Below are positions 27,713 to 36,321 of a stretch of 60,908 bases of DNA, in pieces. Location: contig CAKQXY010000018.1 of NCBI GenBank assembly GCA_934292725.1, positions 1-60,908 of the forward strand, in the 5' to 3' direction. Source of the DNA: an uncultured Lachnospiraceae bacterium (GTDB lineage: Bacteria; Bacillota; Clostridia; Lachnospirales; Lachnospiraceae). The translations under genes and the position numbers were made by a program. How positions within the stretch are numbered: position 1 is the first letter of the stretch; each line of letters begins with the position of its first letter. The notes under the pieces are model-generated. The model had not been told where the DNA came from, ran no database searches, and saw only the letters and a program-made list of their open reading frames with translations.

Positions 27713-27744
27713 ATGATGTTGGGGTCAAAAGGTATTTTGACCCC
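27713..27744. repeat. Dispersed hairpin element, copy 2
   Basis: ATGATGTT followed by a perfect 10-bp stem, arms GGGGTCAAAA and TTTTGACCCC, with a GGTA loop. It matches the copy at 14138-14169. It lies 65 bases before the AraC start codon and is likely in that gene's leader. Confidence 0.8.
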
Positions 27745-27808
27745 TTTGATACCAGATTGCTACAATATTGGCTTATCCATGAACTGTAACTATAAAAAGG
27801 AGATTTTC

Positions 27809-28648
27809 ATGAAATCGCACGAACCCTTTATCGAACCTGAATCAACATATTATGTCTACTCGCCAAGTCTCTTGGGACGAAGCATGTTTTTTTATCCGCT
27901 TACATGCGGTCATTTTTTCTATGCACCTAGCTATCATCTGCACCGCGCTTCTTTTGACAGCTTTCTTCTTATTTATGTCAAAAAAGGAAGCATGTATGTA
28001 CAAACAAAAGACGAAAGCTTTGATGCAAAAGCTGATGAGTTTATTTTGATTAATTGCTATGAACCGCACAGCTATGGCACAAAAACAGGCAGTGAATGTC
28101 TCTGGTGCCATTTCGACGGACCTCTTGCAAAAAACTTTTTTGAATCTATTGTCTCACATCTTGGCACTGTATTTTCTATTGGAAATCCTGCGCCAGCCAC
28201 AAACAAGCTTGAGGCTATCATCGACAGCTTTTGCCGTTCTTCGATTAAGGAAGCTCTTCTTTCTAAATATATTAATGATATTTTGACAAGCTTTCTGCTC
28301 TACAGTGCTGCCGATAAAAAAAATGACAGCACAGATATGATTGAGACTGTCATTTCCTATATCAATGAACATTTTAAAGAAGATCTGCCAGACAAAATGC
28401 TCGCATCTGCTGCCGGATTAAGCTCTTATCATTTTATCCGTGTATTCAAACGAGAGACTGGCTTTACTCCACATGAGTATGTCATAAATACGAGGCTAAG
28501 TAACGCACGTTACCTGCTTCGCAACACTGCCATGTCTGTCAAGGATATCTGCTTTTCATGTGGCTTTTCAAGTGAAAGTGCCTTTTGCATCACTTTTAAA
28601 AAAAGAGCTAAAATGACGCCGGCTCAGTACAGGCAAAATGGAACATGA
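27809..28648 (+). CDS. AraC-family transcriptional regulator
   Basis: A 279-residue regulator with an N-terminal cupin-like sensor domain (about 15-140: SFLLIYVKKGSMYVQT, GSECLWCHFDG) and a C-terminal double helix-turn-helix (about 180-278: LASAAGLSSYHFIRVF, VKDICFSCGFSSESAF, MTPAQYRQN). It is divergent from the DUF5107-GH2 operon, which it probably activates in response to a sugar. The start at 27809 follows AAAAAGGAGATTTTC; the frame stays open 32 codons upstream through the hairpin element, which is not coding. Confidence 0.92.
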   Translation: MKSHEPFIEPESTYYVYSPSLLGRSMFFYPLTCGHFFYAPSYHLHRASFDSFLLIYVKKGSMYVQTKDESFDAKADEFILINCYEPHSYGTKTGSECLWCHFDGPLAKNFFESIVSHLGTVFSIGNPAPATNKLEAIIDSFCRSSIKEALLSKYINDILTSFLLYSAADKKNDSTDMIETVISYINEHFKEDLPDKMLASAAGLSSYHFIRVFKRETGFTPHEYVINTRLSNARYLLRNTAMSVKDICFSCGFSSESAFCITFKKRAKMTPAQYRQNGT

Positions 28649-28661
28649 TCTTTTTGTTTCG

Positions 28662-28690
28662 TTGACTTTCCCTGCTGTTTCTGCTAGGAT
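28662..28690 (+). promoter_or_regulatory. Promoter of the ClC gene
   Basis: TTGACT and TAGGAT are separated by 17 bp, about 60 bases before the chosen start codon and just after the AraC stop. Confidence 0.65.
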
Positions 28691-28748
28691 TGGAACGGTA
28701 CAGCATCTTTGCTGCTTCCTATAAACAGTTTCTTTGGAGGTCATGCCT

Positions 28749-30035
28749 ATGTTTTCCCCTAAGTTGCGGGAATTTGCCCGCAAATGCTATCTGACCAACA
28801 TCGGCCAGAATCTTCTGGTTCTTCTTAAATGGACTGGATTTTCACTTTTGTCAGGTCTTCTGATTGGCGGCGTATCAACACTATTTGCTACTTTGCTTGG
28901 AAAAGCTATACAGCTTCGCGCTTCGTACAGTTGGCTTTTATTCCTGCTTCCAGTTGCCGGCCTGGCAATCACTGCTCTTTATCATTTTTGCGGACAGTCA
29001 AATGACCGCGGCACAAATTTTGTTATTGCCTCAATTCATGCAAATGAAGAGACACCAGCGCGTGTTGCACCTCTTATTTTTATCTCTACGATTCTTACAC
29101 AGCTGTGCGGCGGATCTGCCGGACGCGAAGGTGCTGCACTTCAGATCGGCGGCAGCCTTGGAAATCTTCTTGGAAAAATCGTTCATCTTGATGACGAGGA
29201 CCGCCATGTTCTGATCATGTGCGGCATGAGTGCTGCTTTTGCTGCTCTGTTTGGTACACCGATGGCTGCTGCTGTCTTTTCAATGGAAATGGTCAGTGTC
29301 GGCATCATGTATTATTCCGCATTAGTCCCTTGTGTGATGTCTGCGCTGATTGGTGCTCACCTTGCTTCTACGTTTGGTGTTCATGCTGAAAAATTTACAA
29401 TCGTAAGTATTCCTTCATTTTCCATTGACGGTGCTGCAAAAACAGTTCTTCTTGGAATCTTATGTGCCGCTGTCAGCATACTTTTATGCATTATCCTTCA
29501 CAAAGTTGGAGGTCTTTTAAAAACATACATAAAAAATGTTTACCTGCGCGCAATTATCTCTGCACTGATTGTTATCGTATTTGCATTTCTTCTTCCAGAC
29601 GGCAAAAGCTATCTTGGTTCCGGAAGCAATCTGATTGAACAGTCTATTCAAGAAGAAACTATATTCCCAGCAGCTTTTCTTATTAAAATGCTCTTTACAG
29701 CAGTCACACTTGGCGGCGGCTTCAAGGGCGGCGAAATTGTTCCTTCCTTCTGTGTAGGTGCAGCCTTTGGATGTTTCTTTGGAAGCCTTGCTGGATTTGC
29801 CCCATCCCTCTGTGCTGCAATGGGCATGGTTGCCGTTTTCTGCGGTGTCACTAATTGTCCTATTACATCTATTTTGATTGCTTTTGAATTATTTGGCTTT
29901 GACTCTGCACATTACATGATTTTAGCTATTGCAGTAAGCTATGCAATGTCAGGTTATTATGGTCTGTATGCCGATCAAACCATTGTATATTCAAAGTATC
30001 GAACAAAGTTCATCAACCGCAAGACAAATCATTAA
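28749..30035 (+). CDS. ClC-type chloride/anion channel or antiporter
   Basis: A 428-residue membrane protein with the ClC fold pattern. The GREG motif in GSAGREGAALQIGG (near 118) holds the gating glutamate, and the later pore motif is GGGFKGGEIVPSF near 325. Many hydrophobic helices follow the double-repeat arrangement. There is no C-terminal CBS pair. It could move chloride, nitrate or fluoride; no fluoride-riboswitch-like leader was seen. The start was set at 28749, seven bases after GGAGGT; an ATG at 28743 is too close to the site and the TTG at 28734 overlaps it. Confidence 0.88.
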   Translation: MFSPKLREFARKCYLTNIGQNLLVLLKWTGFSLLSGLLIGGVSTLFATLLGKAIQLRASYSWLLFLLPVAGLAITALYHFCGQSNDRGTNFVIASIHANEETPARVAPLIFISTILTQLCGGSAGREGAALQIGGSLGNLLGKIVHLDDEDRHVLIMCGMSAAFAALFGTPMAAAVFSMEMVSVGIMYYSALVPCVMSALIGAHLASTFGVHAEKFTIVSIPSFSIDGAAKTVLLGILCAAVSILLCIILHKVGGLLKTYIKNVYLRAIISALIVIVFAFLLPDGKSYLGSGSNLIEQSIQEETIFPAAFLIKMLFTAVTLGGGFKGGEIVPSFCVGAAFGCFFGSLAGFAPSLCAAMGMVAVFCGVTNCPITSILIAFELFGFDSAHYMILAIAVSYAMSGYYGLYADQTIVYSKYRTKFINRKTNH

Positions 30036-30146
30036 ACAGCGTAGAATACTCATGAACACAGTTGCTTCTTGACTGAGTTCAAATTGTGTGAATTGGGGCA
30101 AAAAACACGCCTTCAAAAAAAAGTTAAGTTTTTTTCAAAAAAGTGC

Positions 30147-30175
30147 TTGACTTTTCTCTTGCCTTGTTGTAGAAT
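30147..30175 (+). promoter_or_regulatory. Promoter of the tRNA cluster
   Basis: TTGACT and TAGAAT are separated by 17 bp, about 60 bases upstream of tRNA-Phe. The ClC-tRNA gap (30036-30234) otherwise shows only A-rich runs. Confidence 0.75.
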
Positions 30176-30234
30176 AACTATCGTCGACAGCGAGTAAGAA
30201 ACAAACGAAACAAAAACTTCGATGTTGATGAGAT

Positions 30235-30307
<73 letters not shown>

Positions 30308-30311
30308 CTGC

Positions 30312-30382
30312 GCGGGTGTAGTTCAATGGTAGAACACTAGCCTTCCAAGCTAGATACGTGGGTTCGATTCCCATCACCCGCT
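30312..30382 (+). tRNA. tRNA-Gly (anticodon UCC)
   Basis: The acceptor stem GCGGGTG pairs with CACCCGC, discriminator T. The anticodon stem CTAGC/GCTAG encloses loop CTTCCAA with anticodon TCC, and the T loop GGTTCGATTCC is present. Only 4 bp separate it from tRNA-Phe. CCA is not encoded. Confidence 0.96.
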
Positions 30383-30409
30383 TTACAGAAGCGATTCTGT
30401 ATCATATAT

Positions 30410-30481
30410 GCGCGAGTGGCTCAGTGGTGGAGTATCGCCTTGCCAAGGCGAGGGTCGCGGGTTCGAATCCCGTCTCGCGCT
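30410..30481 (+). tRNA. tRNA-Gly (anticodon GCC)
   Basis: The acceptor stem GCGCGAG pairs with CTCGCGC, discriminator T. The anticodon stem TCGCC/GGCGA encloses loop TTGCCAA with anticodon GCC, and the T loop GGTTCGAATCC is present. The UCC and GCC pair together read all four Gly codons. CCA is not encoded. Confidence 0.96.
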
Positions 30482-30490
30482 CTTATCTAA

Positions 30491-30517
30491 AGAAGGTCTT
30501 AAAGATCTTCTTTTTTT
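30491..30517 (+). terminator. Intrinsic terminator of the tRNA cluster
   Basis: AGAAGGTCTT pairs with AAGATCTTCT (one G-U) and runs into seven T residues, nine bases after the last tRNA. Confidence 0.8.
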
Positions 30518-30531
30518 GTACTTTCTTCCAC

Positions 30532-30559
30532 TTGTTTCTAATTTCTTTTGTGATATAAT
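30532..30559 (+). promoter_or_regulatory. Promoter of the transglutaminase-like lipoprotein gene
   Basis: TTGTTT and TATAAT are separated by 16 bp, about 50 bases before the ATG at 30613. Confidence 0.55.
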
Positions 30560-30612
30560 AACTGATGCGAAAAATGTCTTATATTTTGTCTTATATTGAC
30601 TGAGAGGTTTTT

Positions 30613-31884
30613 ATGAAACGCTTATTTCATTTTTTATCACTTAGCTTTATTTTTATGCTGTCTTCTATGGCAGTCTGTGGATGCGTCCCTGCCCAGACAC
30701 CGCTCCACTACTTTCACACAGGTCTTAGCACCTACCATGAGCTTCTTGACGATGTCTTAGGTAAACGAAGTGAGGCTGATCTTTTCTCTTCGGCAGCAGA
30801 TTCATCTGCACCTGTATCATCTGTTGCAGAAACGATCTCTTCTGCCCCACTTTATGCAGAGTATAGCTACTACCTGCCTTCTCTTGCAGATGATGAGGCA
30901 GCAAACTTTCAGGCTCTTTACGCTGGCATACAAGATTTTCAGAGCACCATTTCACTCCCTGTTGCCGTCAGTTCTGATAATGTCAGCGATTTGATGCATC
31001 TTCTGACGAATGAATGTCCTGAGCTGATGCAGCTGTCATCACGATGGGTTGAACATTCAAATCTGCTTGGTCTTGTTGTATCTGTATCACCTGAGTACAC
31101 AATATCAAAGGAAACTTTTGATGCACAGACAGCAGCTGTTAATACACTTATTCAAAACTGGCAGACAGCGCTGTCGGGACAAAGTGCTTATCAGGCTGAG
31201 CTTACTATATACAATTATATCGTTGAAAATTGTATATATTCTACTCAGGCAGACAATTGCCAGAGTGCCTATGGTGCTCTGATTGACGGTCAGGCTAAAT
31301 GTGACGGCCGCGCCAAGGCACTTGTCTGGGGACTTCGAAGCCTCGGAATCAAAAGCTCTGTTATAACAGGAAGTACACATGCCTGGGTCATCGCCCATAT
31401 CGGAGACTATGACTACAATGTTGATCCGACTTATGATGACAATGAAAATGACGGTATTCAGCAGCCTTTATGTTACGCATATTTTAATATTCCGGAATCA
31501 GCTATCTCATCTGATCCATACCCGGCAGATGATTTTTACCAAAGACGAGGCTACCCTGCTACCGTGCGTTGGGACTTTAATTATCATGTTCAGGCCGGTC
31601 TATGGATTTATGCTGACGATCCTTCTTCAAGTGACCCTGCATCTGGTACCGCACTTGACCGTGCAAGAGCACTTTTTGTCGCACAGGCAGAAAACATATG
31701 GGAAGGCGGCGGCGAAGGCCTTGTAATGATTCGCTTTGAAAATGCATCTGACTACGCCAATGCTGCTGCATCATACAATGACTGGATCCAGTCATTCATT
31801 AACATGCACGCTGCCGGCTGCAACATTGTCAGCTATGATTTTTCCAGTCAGCAGCTCTTAGCAGTACGGCTTTCATTTTATTAA
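30613..31884 (+). CDS. Transglutaminase-like (cysteine protease fold) lipoprotein
   Basis: A 423-residue exported protein. The signal peptide (KRLFHFLSLSFIFMLSSMAV) ends in a possible lipobox VCGC, so it is likely membrane-anchored outside the cell. The transglut_core triad is complete: C in GQAKCDGRA (near 229), H in GSTHAWV (near 256) and D in NVDPTYDD (near 272). The N-terminal and C-terminal flanks do not match anything I recognise. It may be a peptidase or cross-linking enzyme acting on the cell envelope. It is monocistronic with its own promoter. Confidence 0.82.
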   Translation: MKRLFHFLSLSFIFMLSSMAVCGCVPAQTPLHYFHTGLSTYHELLDDVLGKRSEADLFSSAADSSAPVSSVAETISSAPLYAEYSYYLPSLADDEAANFQALYAGIQDFQSTISLPVAVSSDNVSDLMHLLTNECPELMQLSSRWVEHSNLLGLVVSVSPEYTISKETFDAQTAAVNTLIQNWQTALSGQSAYQAELTIYNYIVENCIYSTQADNCQSAYGALIDGQAKCDGRAKALVWGLRSLGIKSSVITGSTHAWVIAHIGDYDYNVDPTYDDNENDGIQQPLCYAYFNIPESAISSDPYPADDFYQRRGYPATVRWDFNYHVQAGLWIYADDPSSSDPASGTALDRARALFVAQAENIWEGGGEGLVMIRFENASDYANAAASYNDWIQSFINMHAAGCNIVSYDFSSQQLLAVRLSFY

Positions 31885-31920
31885 GAACATACCTAAATAG
31901 TTAAGAAAGGTAATTATTCA

Positions 31921-32040
31921 GCCCACATTCGCAAAATCGCATCTTCGATGCTTCTATTTTGCTCATGTGGTTATCTCGCCATATAAAATTGCTATTCTAT
32001 CTGAATGCAAGCATTCACAGAAAGCAATTTTGCATGGCTC
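31921..32040. repeat. Two tandem nested hairpins between the transglutaminase gene and dnaB
   Basis: Structure 1 (31923-31970): 15-base outer arms beginning CCACAT and ending ATGTGG (13 of 15 pair), enclosing an inner hairpin GCATC-TTC-GATGC. Structure 2 (31978-32038): 15-base arms beginning GCCAT and ending ATGGC (13 of 15 pair), enclosing TGAATGC-AA-GCATTCA. Both share the same two-tier design with a two-base internal mismatch in the outer stem. It could be a structured RNA, a small palindromic repeat unit or 3' processing sites. Confidence 0.65.
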
Positions 32041-32051
32041 TGAATAATTAC

Positions 32052-32100
32052 AAAAAAGATCAGTGACTATGGAAACAAACTCCATTTTCACTGATCTTTT
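32052..32100 (-). terminator. Terminator of the gdpP-rplI-dnaB operon
   Basis: A 13-bp perfect stem (AAAAGATCAGTGA / TCACTGATCTTTT) with an inner ATGGA/TCCAT match; on the minus strand it leads into six T residues 27 bases after dnaB. It may also serve the plus-strand gene. Confidence 0.85.
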
Positions 32101-32126
32101 ATATTGCCATCTTAAATCCCAGAATA

Positions 32127-33470
32127 TCACTGTGATGTATACTCTTTGTTTCCAAAGCGGCACAAATCTCCCATCCAGACAAGCTCAACAGTTCCAATCG
32201 GGCCGTTACGCTGCTTGGCTATGATAACCTCTGTGATTCCCTTTGACGGCGAATCCTTATTATAATATTCATCTCGATATAAAAACATTACAATATCTGC
32301 ATCCTGCTCAATTGCTCCTGACTCACGAAGGTCAGAAAGCATAGGCCTATGATCCGTTCTTGACTCGCAGGCACGTGAAAGCTGTGACAGTGCAATGACT
32401 GGTACATTTAGCTCTCTTGCAAGTGCCTTTAGAGAACGTGAAATATCTGAGATTTCCTGCTGTCTGCTGTCTCCCTTTCTTGCTCCGCTTCCGCTCATAA
32501 GCTGAAGATAGTCGATCATGATACAATCAAGACCATGCTCAAGCTTAAACTTGCGGCATTTAGAACGAAGCTCTGCCACTGTTATACCTGGCGTATCATC
32601 GAGCAAAAGCTTTGTGTTTGCAATGATACCAGAACTCTCGACGACCTGATCCCAATCACTGTCGGAAAGATTTCCGGTACGAAGCGTCTGGGAATCGACA
32701 CGCGACTCCATGGCCAAAAGACGGTTTACTAACTGCTCCTTTGACATCTCAAGAGAAAAGATTGCAACAGTCTTTTTGTCTTTTATGGTCATATTGTGTG
32801 CCAAGTTCAGTACAAATGCCGTCTTTCCCATGGACGGACGCGCCGCAATCAAAATTAAATCTGACGGCTGCATACCCGATGTCTGGCGATCCAAATCAGT
32901 ATATCCAGTAGAAAGGCCAGTTACCATGCTGTGATTTCGCGATGCAATCTCAATCTTATTTACAACATTTATAACTACATCACGTATCGGCACATAGTCA
33001 CTTGTTGCTCTTGTTTCCAGAAGGCCAAAAATACGCTTTTCCGTTGATTCCAAAATGGTATTTACGTCTTCTTTTTCCATGTAGCAATCATTTGCAATCT
33101 CTTCATTGATACGAATCAGGCGGCGAAGCAATGCCTTCTCATACACCAGATTGGCATAATAGCGAATGTTAACGGAAGTCGGCACCATATTAAGCAGCTC
33201 ACGGAATGCAGCAATGCTGTAGCTTTCCGGCGGCACATCCTTGGTCTTTAGCTGCTCTTGAACGGCTACTAGATCTGTTGGCTTTCCCTCATTGTAAAGC
33301 TCAGTTATAGCCTCAAACATGGCACCGTACTGCCGTCCGTAAAAATCATCCGAATGGATAATCTCGCTGGCTGCCGATATGGCTTCCTTGTCCATGAGCA
33401 TACAGCCGATTACTAACTGTTCGGCCTCTGTGTTGTGCGGGAGTACTCGTTTTATTAATGCCTCTTCCAT
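32127..33470 (-). CDS. dnaB: Replicative DNA helicase DnaB
   Basis: Hexameric 5'-3' helicase that unwinds DNA at the replication fork; 447 residues, the normal length. The N-terminal primase-interacting domain opens with RVLPHNTEAEQLVIGCMLMD. The RecA-like domain has Walker A ARPSMGKTAF near 210, Walker B CIMIDYLQLMSG near 313 and a C-terminal ESGAIEQDADIVMFLYRDEY motif. No intein is present. It lies five bases after rplI, with AGGAAG inside the rplI end. The gdpP-rplI-dnaB order is conserved in Clostridia. Confidence 0.98.
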   Translation of the reverse strand: MEEALIKRVLPHNTEAEQLVIGCMLMDKEAISAASEIIHSDDFYGRQYGAMFEAITELYNEGKPTDLVAVQEQLKTKDVPPESYSIAAFRELLNMVPTSVNIRYYANLVYEKALLRRLIRINEEIANDCYMEKEDVNTILESTEKRIFGLLETRATSDYVPIRDVVINVVNKIEIASRNHSMVTGLSTGYTDLDRQTSGMQPSDLILIAARPSMGKTAFVLNLAHNMTIKDKKTVAIFSLEMSKEQLVNRLLAMESRVDSQTLRTGNLSDSDWDQVVESSGIIANTKLLLDDTPGITVAELRSKCRKFKLEHGLDCIMIDYLQLMSGSGARKGDSRQQEISDISRSLKALARELNVPVIALSQLSRACESRTDHRPMLSDLRESGAIEQDADIVMFLYRDEYYNKDSPSKGITEVIIAKQRNGPIGTVELVWMGDLCRFGNKEYTSQ

Positions 33471-33475
33471 GTTTT

Positions 33476-33922
33476 TTATGCTTCCTGAACTTTAACGGTC
33501 AGCTTTGCAGTTACTTCTCTGTGAAGCTTAACTGGAACAATTGTAGTTCCACATGCCTTAATAGGCTCTGGCAGAACCATCTTCTTTTTATCAATCTCAA
33601 GACCTAACTGCTTCTCGCATGCAGCAGCGATTTCCTTTGTGGATACAGAGCCGAACAACTTGCCGCCCTCACCTGTCTTAACACTCAGTACAACTGATTT
33701 TTCCTCAATCTTTGCTGCCAACTGCTTTGCTTCCTCTAACTTCTGTGCTGCAATTCTATCCTCATTTGCCTTCTGCAGCTTCAGATCATTTAAATTCTTT
33801 GCTGTTGCTTCAATTCCAAGCTTCTTTGGAAGCACAAAATTTCTTGCATAACCATCGTTAATCTTTACGCGCTCACCCTTTTTTCCAAGTGATTTTACAT
33901 CCTGTAATAAAATTATTTCCAT
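33476..33922 (-). CDS. rplI: 50S ribosomal protein L9
   Basis: A 148-residue large-subunit protein that binds 23S rRNA domain V. It has the conserved N-domain EIILLQDVKSLGKKGERV and NDGYARNFVLPKKLGIEAT, then the long connecting helix (residues 42-75) and the C-domain with GKLFGSVSTKEIA. ATTGGAGGAGAAAAA precedes the ATG. It sits between gdpP and dnaB as in many Firmicutes. Confidence 0.98.
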   Translation of the reverse strand: MEIILLQDVKSLGKKGERVKINDGYARNFVLPKKLGIEATAKNLNDLKLQKANEDRIAAQKLEEAKQLAAKIEEKSVVLSVKTGEGGKLFGSVSTKEIAAACEKQLGLEIDKKKMVLPEPIKACGTTIVPVKLHREVTAKLTVKVQEA

Positions 33923-33950
33923 TTTTTCTCCTCCAATTCTAATATCTATA

Positions 33951-36140
33951 TCAGCCCTTCACTTCGTCACCTTTTTCTTCCTGAGCCATAAGCACATCCT
34001 TCAACATGCATCTGGCCTGTCCAAGTGTGACATCGCGAAGCTGGGCGCCTGCGACGTTCATATGACCGCCTCCGCCAAGCTTTTCCATGATGGTCTGTAC
34101 ATTTACCTCATCAATAGAACGGGCACTAATATAAATCATATTTTCATATTCCGTCATCACAAATGATGCGCGAATGCCGCGAATACCCAAAAGCTCATTT
34201 GCTGCCTGCGCTGCAATAACTGTCGGATTTCCAGTCATGTCACTCGGACATACACTGATTGCATAGCGCTCATGGAACATCTCCACCTCACGCACGGCCT
34301 CTGCTTTTGCCTTGTAATCCTCCATGTCATCACGAAAGAGCTTTCGCACTCTTGTAATATCGGCACCATTTCGACGTAAGAAAGCAGCCGCTTCAAACGT
34401 TCTGACACCTGTATTATTCATGAAATTATTTGTATCTACAACAATTCCAGAATACATTGCATCTGCATCAGTCGGACGAATCTTGATTGAATCTGAATAG
34501 TACTGCAATATCTCTGCCACCATCTCACTGGCAGATGATGCATAAGGCTCCACATAGCTAAGTACTGCACCCTCAATACAGTCACGCGACTGACGATGAT
34601 GATCAAGCACTACCACATGCTGTGCTAACTGCAAAAGCTGCGGACACTCTGTTCGGCTTGGTCTGTTATTATCCACCACAATCAGAAGTGTTCCTTCTGT
34701 TATCCTCTGAATTGCAGTCTCATTATCAATAAACAGCTTCTTTCCATATTCTTCATCCTCGGCAAGACGATTTAGAAGAGGTTTTATGCTGTTTGCAATA
34801 GTATTCAGCACAATATGAACATCCTTACCAGATGTTCTGGCTGCGCGATAAATACCAACTGAAGCACCAATACAATCTGCATCACTGATTGAATGACCCA
34901 TGATCAGCACATCAGAAGATGCCTCTATCAGCTCCTTTAACGCCTGTGCCTTGACACGCGCCTTAACACGCGTATTCTTGCCCTGGCTCTGTGTACGGCC
35001 GCCATAATAGGTGATCTCATCCTGATTTTTCAGAACAACCTGATCACCGCCGCGTCCAAGTGCCATGTCAATTGCCATGCGCGCATAGTCATAATTTTTC
35101 GAATACGTTCCGCCGTTTATGCCAAGTCCGATACTGATCGTAACATTTATCGTGTTTCCGATACTGATCGTCTTTACATCCTCAAGAAGTGAAAAATCAT
35201 TTGCCTGCATCTCTTTTAAATGCTCGTTGCTGACGATGGCAAAGTATTTATCATTCTCCAGCTTTTTAATAACACCGTGATAAGCACTGATATACTTTGT
35301 AATCTGACGGTCAATCAGCGCTGTCAGCAAAGGTCGTCTCGTCTCCTCTATGGAATCTAGGACTTCATCATAGTTATCAAGATAAATCAGCGCTGCAACA
35401 AGCTTTTCATCCTCAACCTTCTGCTTCCACTCAAGCATCTGTGTCTCGTCTGACAAATACACTGCATACATCATTGGTGCCTTTTTTCCCTGATCCTCTT
35501 CGTCAACAACCGTCTCCACGATATCACGAATCGACACAGCCTTAATCGTGATCTGATATTTTCTACCCAGATACTCCGAATGGATCTGTGATGTTCGCTG
35601 ATTCTTTGGAAACTGTCTGTCGATTCCCGGAAACAGCGTGCCCAAGTTTTTATGTGCATTGTTATTTAGCTGAACAATTCGCTGAAATGACTGATTCATC
35701 CATATTAGACGGCCAGTCTCATCTGCCACACCATATGGAAATTCCATTTCCTGGAGCAGCTGCTTTTGAATCTGGGCATAACCTGCGCCAAAGCCAACCA
35801 TGTCGCTGTTAATTCTGCGGTGATAATAGATTGAAAGCGCCATAAGACCTATGATCAGAACAATTGAGCAGGCACTTGCCGCCACACCAGCCATCCAGTC
35901 AATCATAGTGATAATGATGCTTAGAATCAAAAGCGCAATACATACAAGCAGCGGCCAGTTCATATACGCACTTAAGCTTCCATGTACTTTCACAGCCTCC
36001 TGCTTTTGCGTCTGACGAAGCTTTTCCTTCTCCTCGCGCTTTCGATCTATATCCTGCAAAGCAGCTTTTCTCTCTGCCGATATTCTCTCAGATTCACCCG
36101 GCTCCGGTACCGTTTCACCCGGCTTATTTTTTTCCTCCAT
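33951..36140 (-). CDS. gdpP: Cyclic-di-AMP phosphodiesterase GdpP
   Basis: Hydrolyses c-di-AMP; membrane protein of about 729 residues. Two membrane helices (about 45-90) are followed by a PAS-like sensor (about 110-200), a degenerate GGDEF domain (about 215-375, GRGGDQVVL in place of GGDEF) and DHH/DHHA1 domains. Metal-binding motifs are MGHSISDADCIG near 415, VVDNNRP, LDHHRQSRD and the closing GGGGHMNVAGAQ. Start: the ATG at 36140 lies eight bases after AGGGGAG; ATGs at 36146 and 36164 are possible. It leads the gdpP-rplI-dnaB operon. Confidence 0.95.
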   Translation of the reverse strand: MEEKNKPGETVPEPGESERISAERKAALQDIDRKREEKEKLRQTQKQEAVKVHGSLSAYMNWPLLVCIALLILSIIITMIDWMAGVAASACSIVLIIGLMALSIYYHRRINSDMVGFGAGYAQIQKQLLQEMEFPYGVADETGRLIWMNQSFQRIVQLNNNAHKNLGTLFPGIDRQFPKNQRTSQIHSEYLGRKYQITIKAVSIRDIVETVVDEEDQGKKAPMMYAVYLSDETQMLEWKQKVEDEKLVAALIYLDNYDEVLDSIEETRRPLLTALIDRQITKYISAYHGVIKKLENDKYFAIVSNEHLKEMQANDFSLLEDVKTISIGNTINVTISIGLGINGGTYSKNYDYARMAIDMALGRGGDQVVLKNQDEITYYGGRTQSQGKNTRVKARVKAQALKELIEASSDVLIMGHSISDADCIGASVGIYRAARTSGKDVHIVLNTIANSIKPLLNRLAEDEEYGKKLFIDNETAIQRITEGTLLIVVDNNRPSRTECPQLLQLAQHVVVLDHHRQSRDCIEGAVLSYVEPYASSASEMVAEILQYYSDSIKIRPTDADAMYSGIVVDTNNFMNNTGVRTFEAAAFLRRNGADITRVRKLFRDDMEDYKAKAEAVREVEMFHERYAISVCPSDMTGNPTVIAAQAANELLGIRGIRASFVMTEYENMIYISARSIDEVNVQTIMEKLGGGGHMNVAGAQLRDVTLGQARCMLKDVLMAQEEKGDEVKG

Positions 36141-36176
36141 ATCCATCTCTCCCCTGCCTGTCATGCAGGCAACGTT

Positions 36177-36208
36177 GTTTCAATCCACACCTACGAGATG
36201 TGGGAGAT
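36177..36208 (-). repeat. Solitary CRISPR-repeat-like sequence upstream of gdpP
   Basis: Read on the minus strand the 32 bases end in GTGTGGATTGAAAC, like the 3' end of type I-C/I-B CRISPR repeats, and contain a hairpin CACATC-TCGTA-GGTGTG (one G-U pair). There is no second copy at spacer distance and no cas gene in the window. It lies in the gdpP leader. Confidence 0.4.
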
Positions 36209-36220
36209 TTTTGTGTCAGG

Positions 36221-36264
36221 TTTGTAAAAAGTTTGTCAGGAATTTATCCTGAGATCTTTACAAA
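36221..36264. other. Inverted-repeat structure upstream of gdpP
   Basis: Outer arms TTTGTAAA/TTTACAAA enclose inner arms TCAGGA/TCCTGA with an ATTTA loop. It is upstream of the gdpP leader and may be a regulatory hairpin or overlap its promoter. Confidence 0.45.
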
Positions 36265-36321
36265 GCCATACAGGGTAAGTATAACACATTTGGGTTGAAA
36301 TAGGAAGTAGGAAATTATAAG

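Noticed and set aside
27713..27808. Extension of the AraC reading frame through the hairpin element
   Set aside because: The same sequence occurs at 14138 outside any gene, and AAAAAGGAG serves the 27809 start.
28691..28748. Fluoride riboswitch before the ClC gene
   Set aside because: The leader is too short and lacks the conserved riboswitch sequences.
30358..30599. Open frames overlapping the tRNA-Gly genes
   Set aside because: The bases are fully explained by two tRNA genes and their terminator; no ribosome site.
36177..36264. CRISPR array near gdpP
   Set aside because: Only one repeat-like unit and no cas genes; recorded as an orphan sequence instead.
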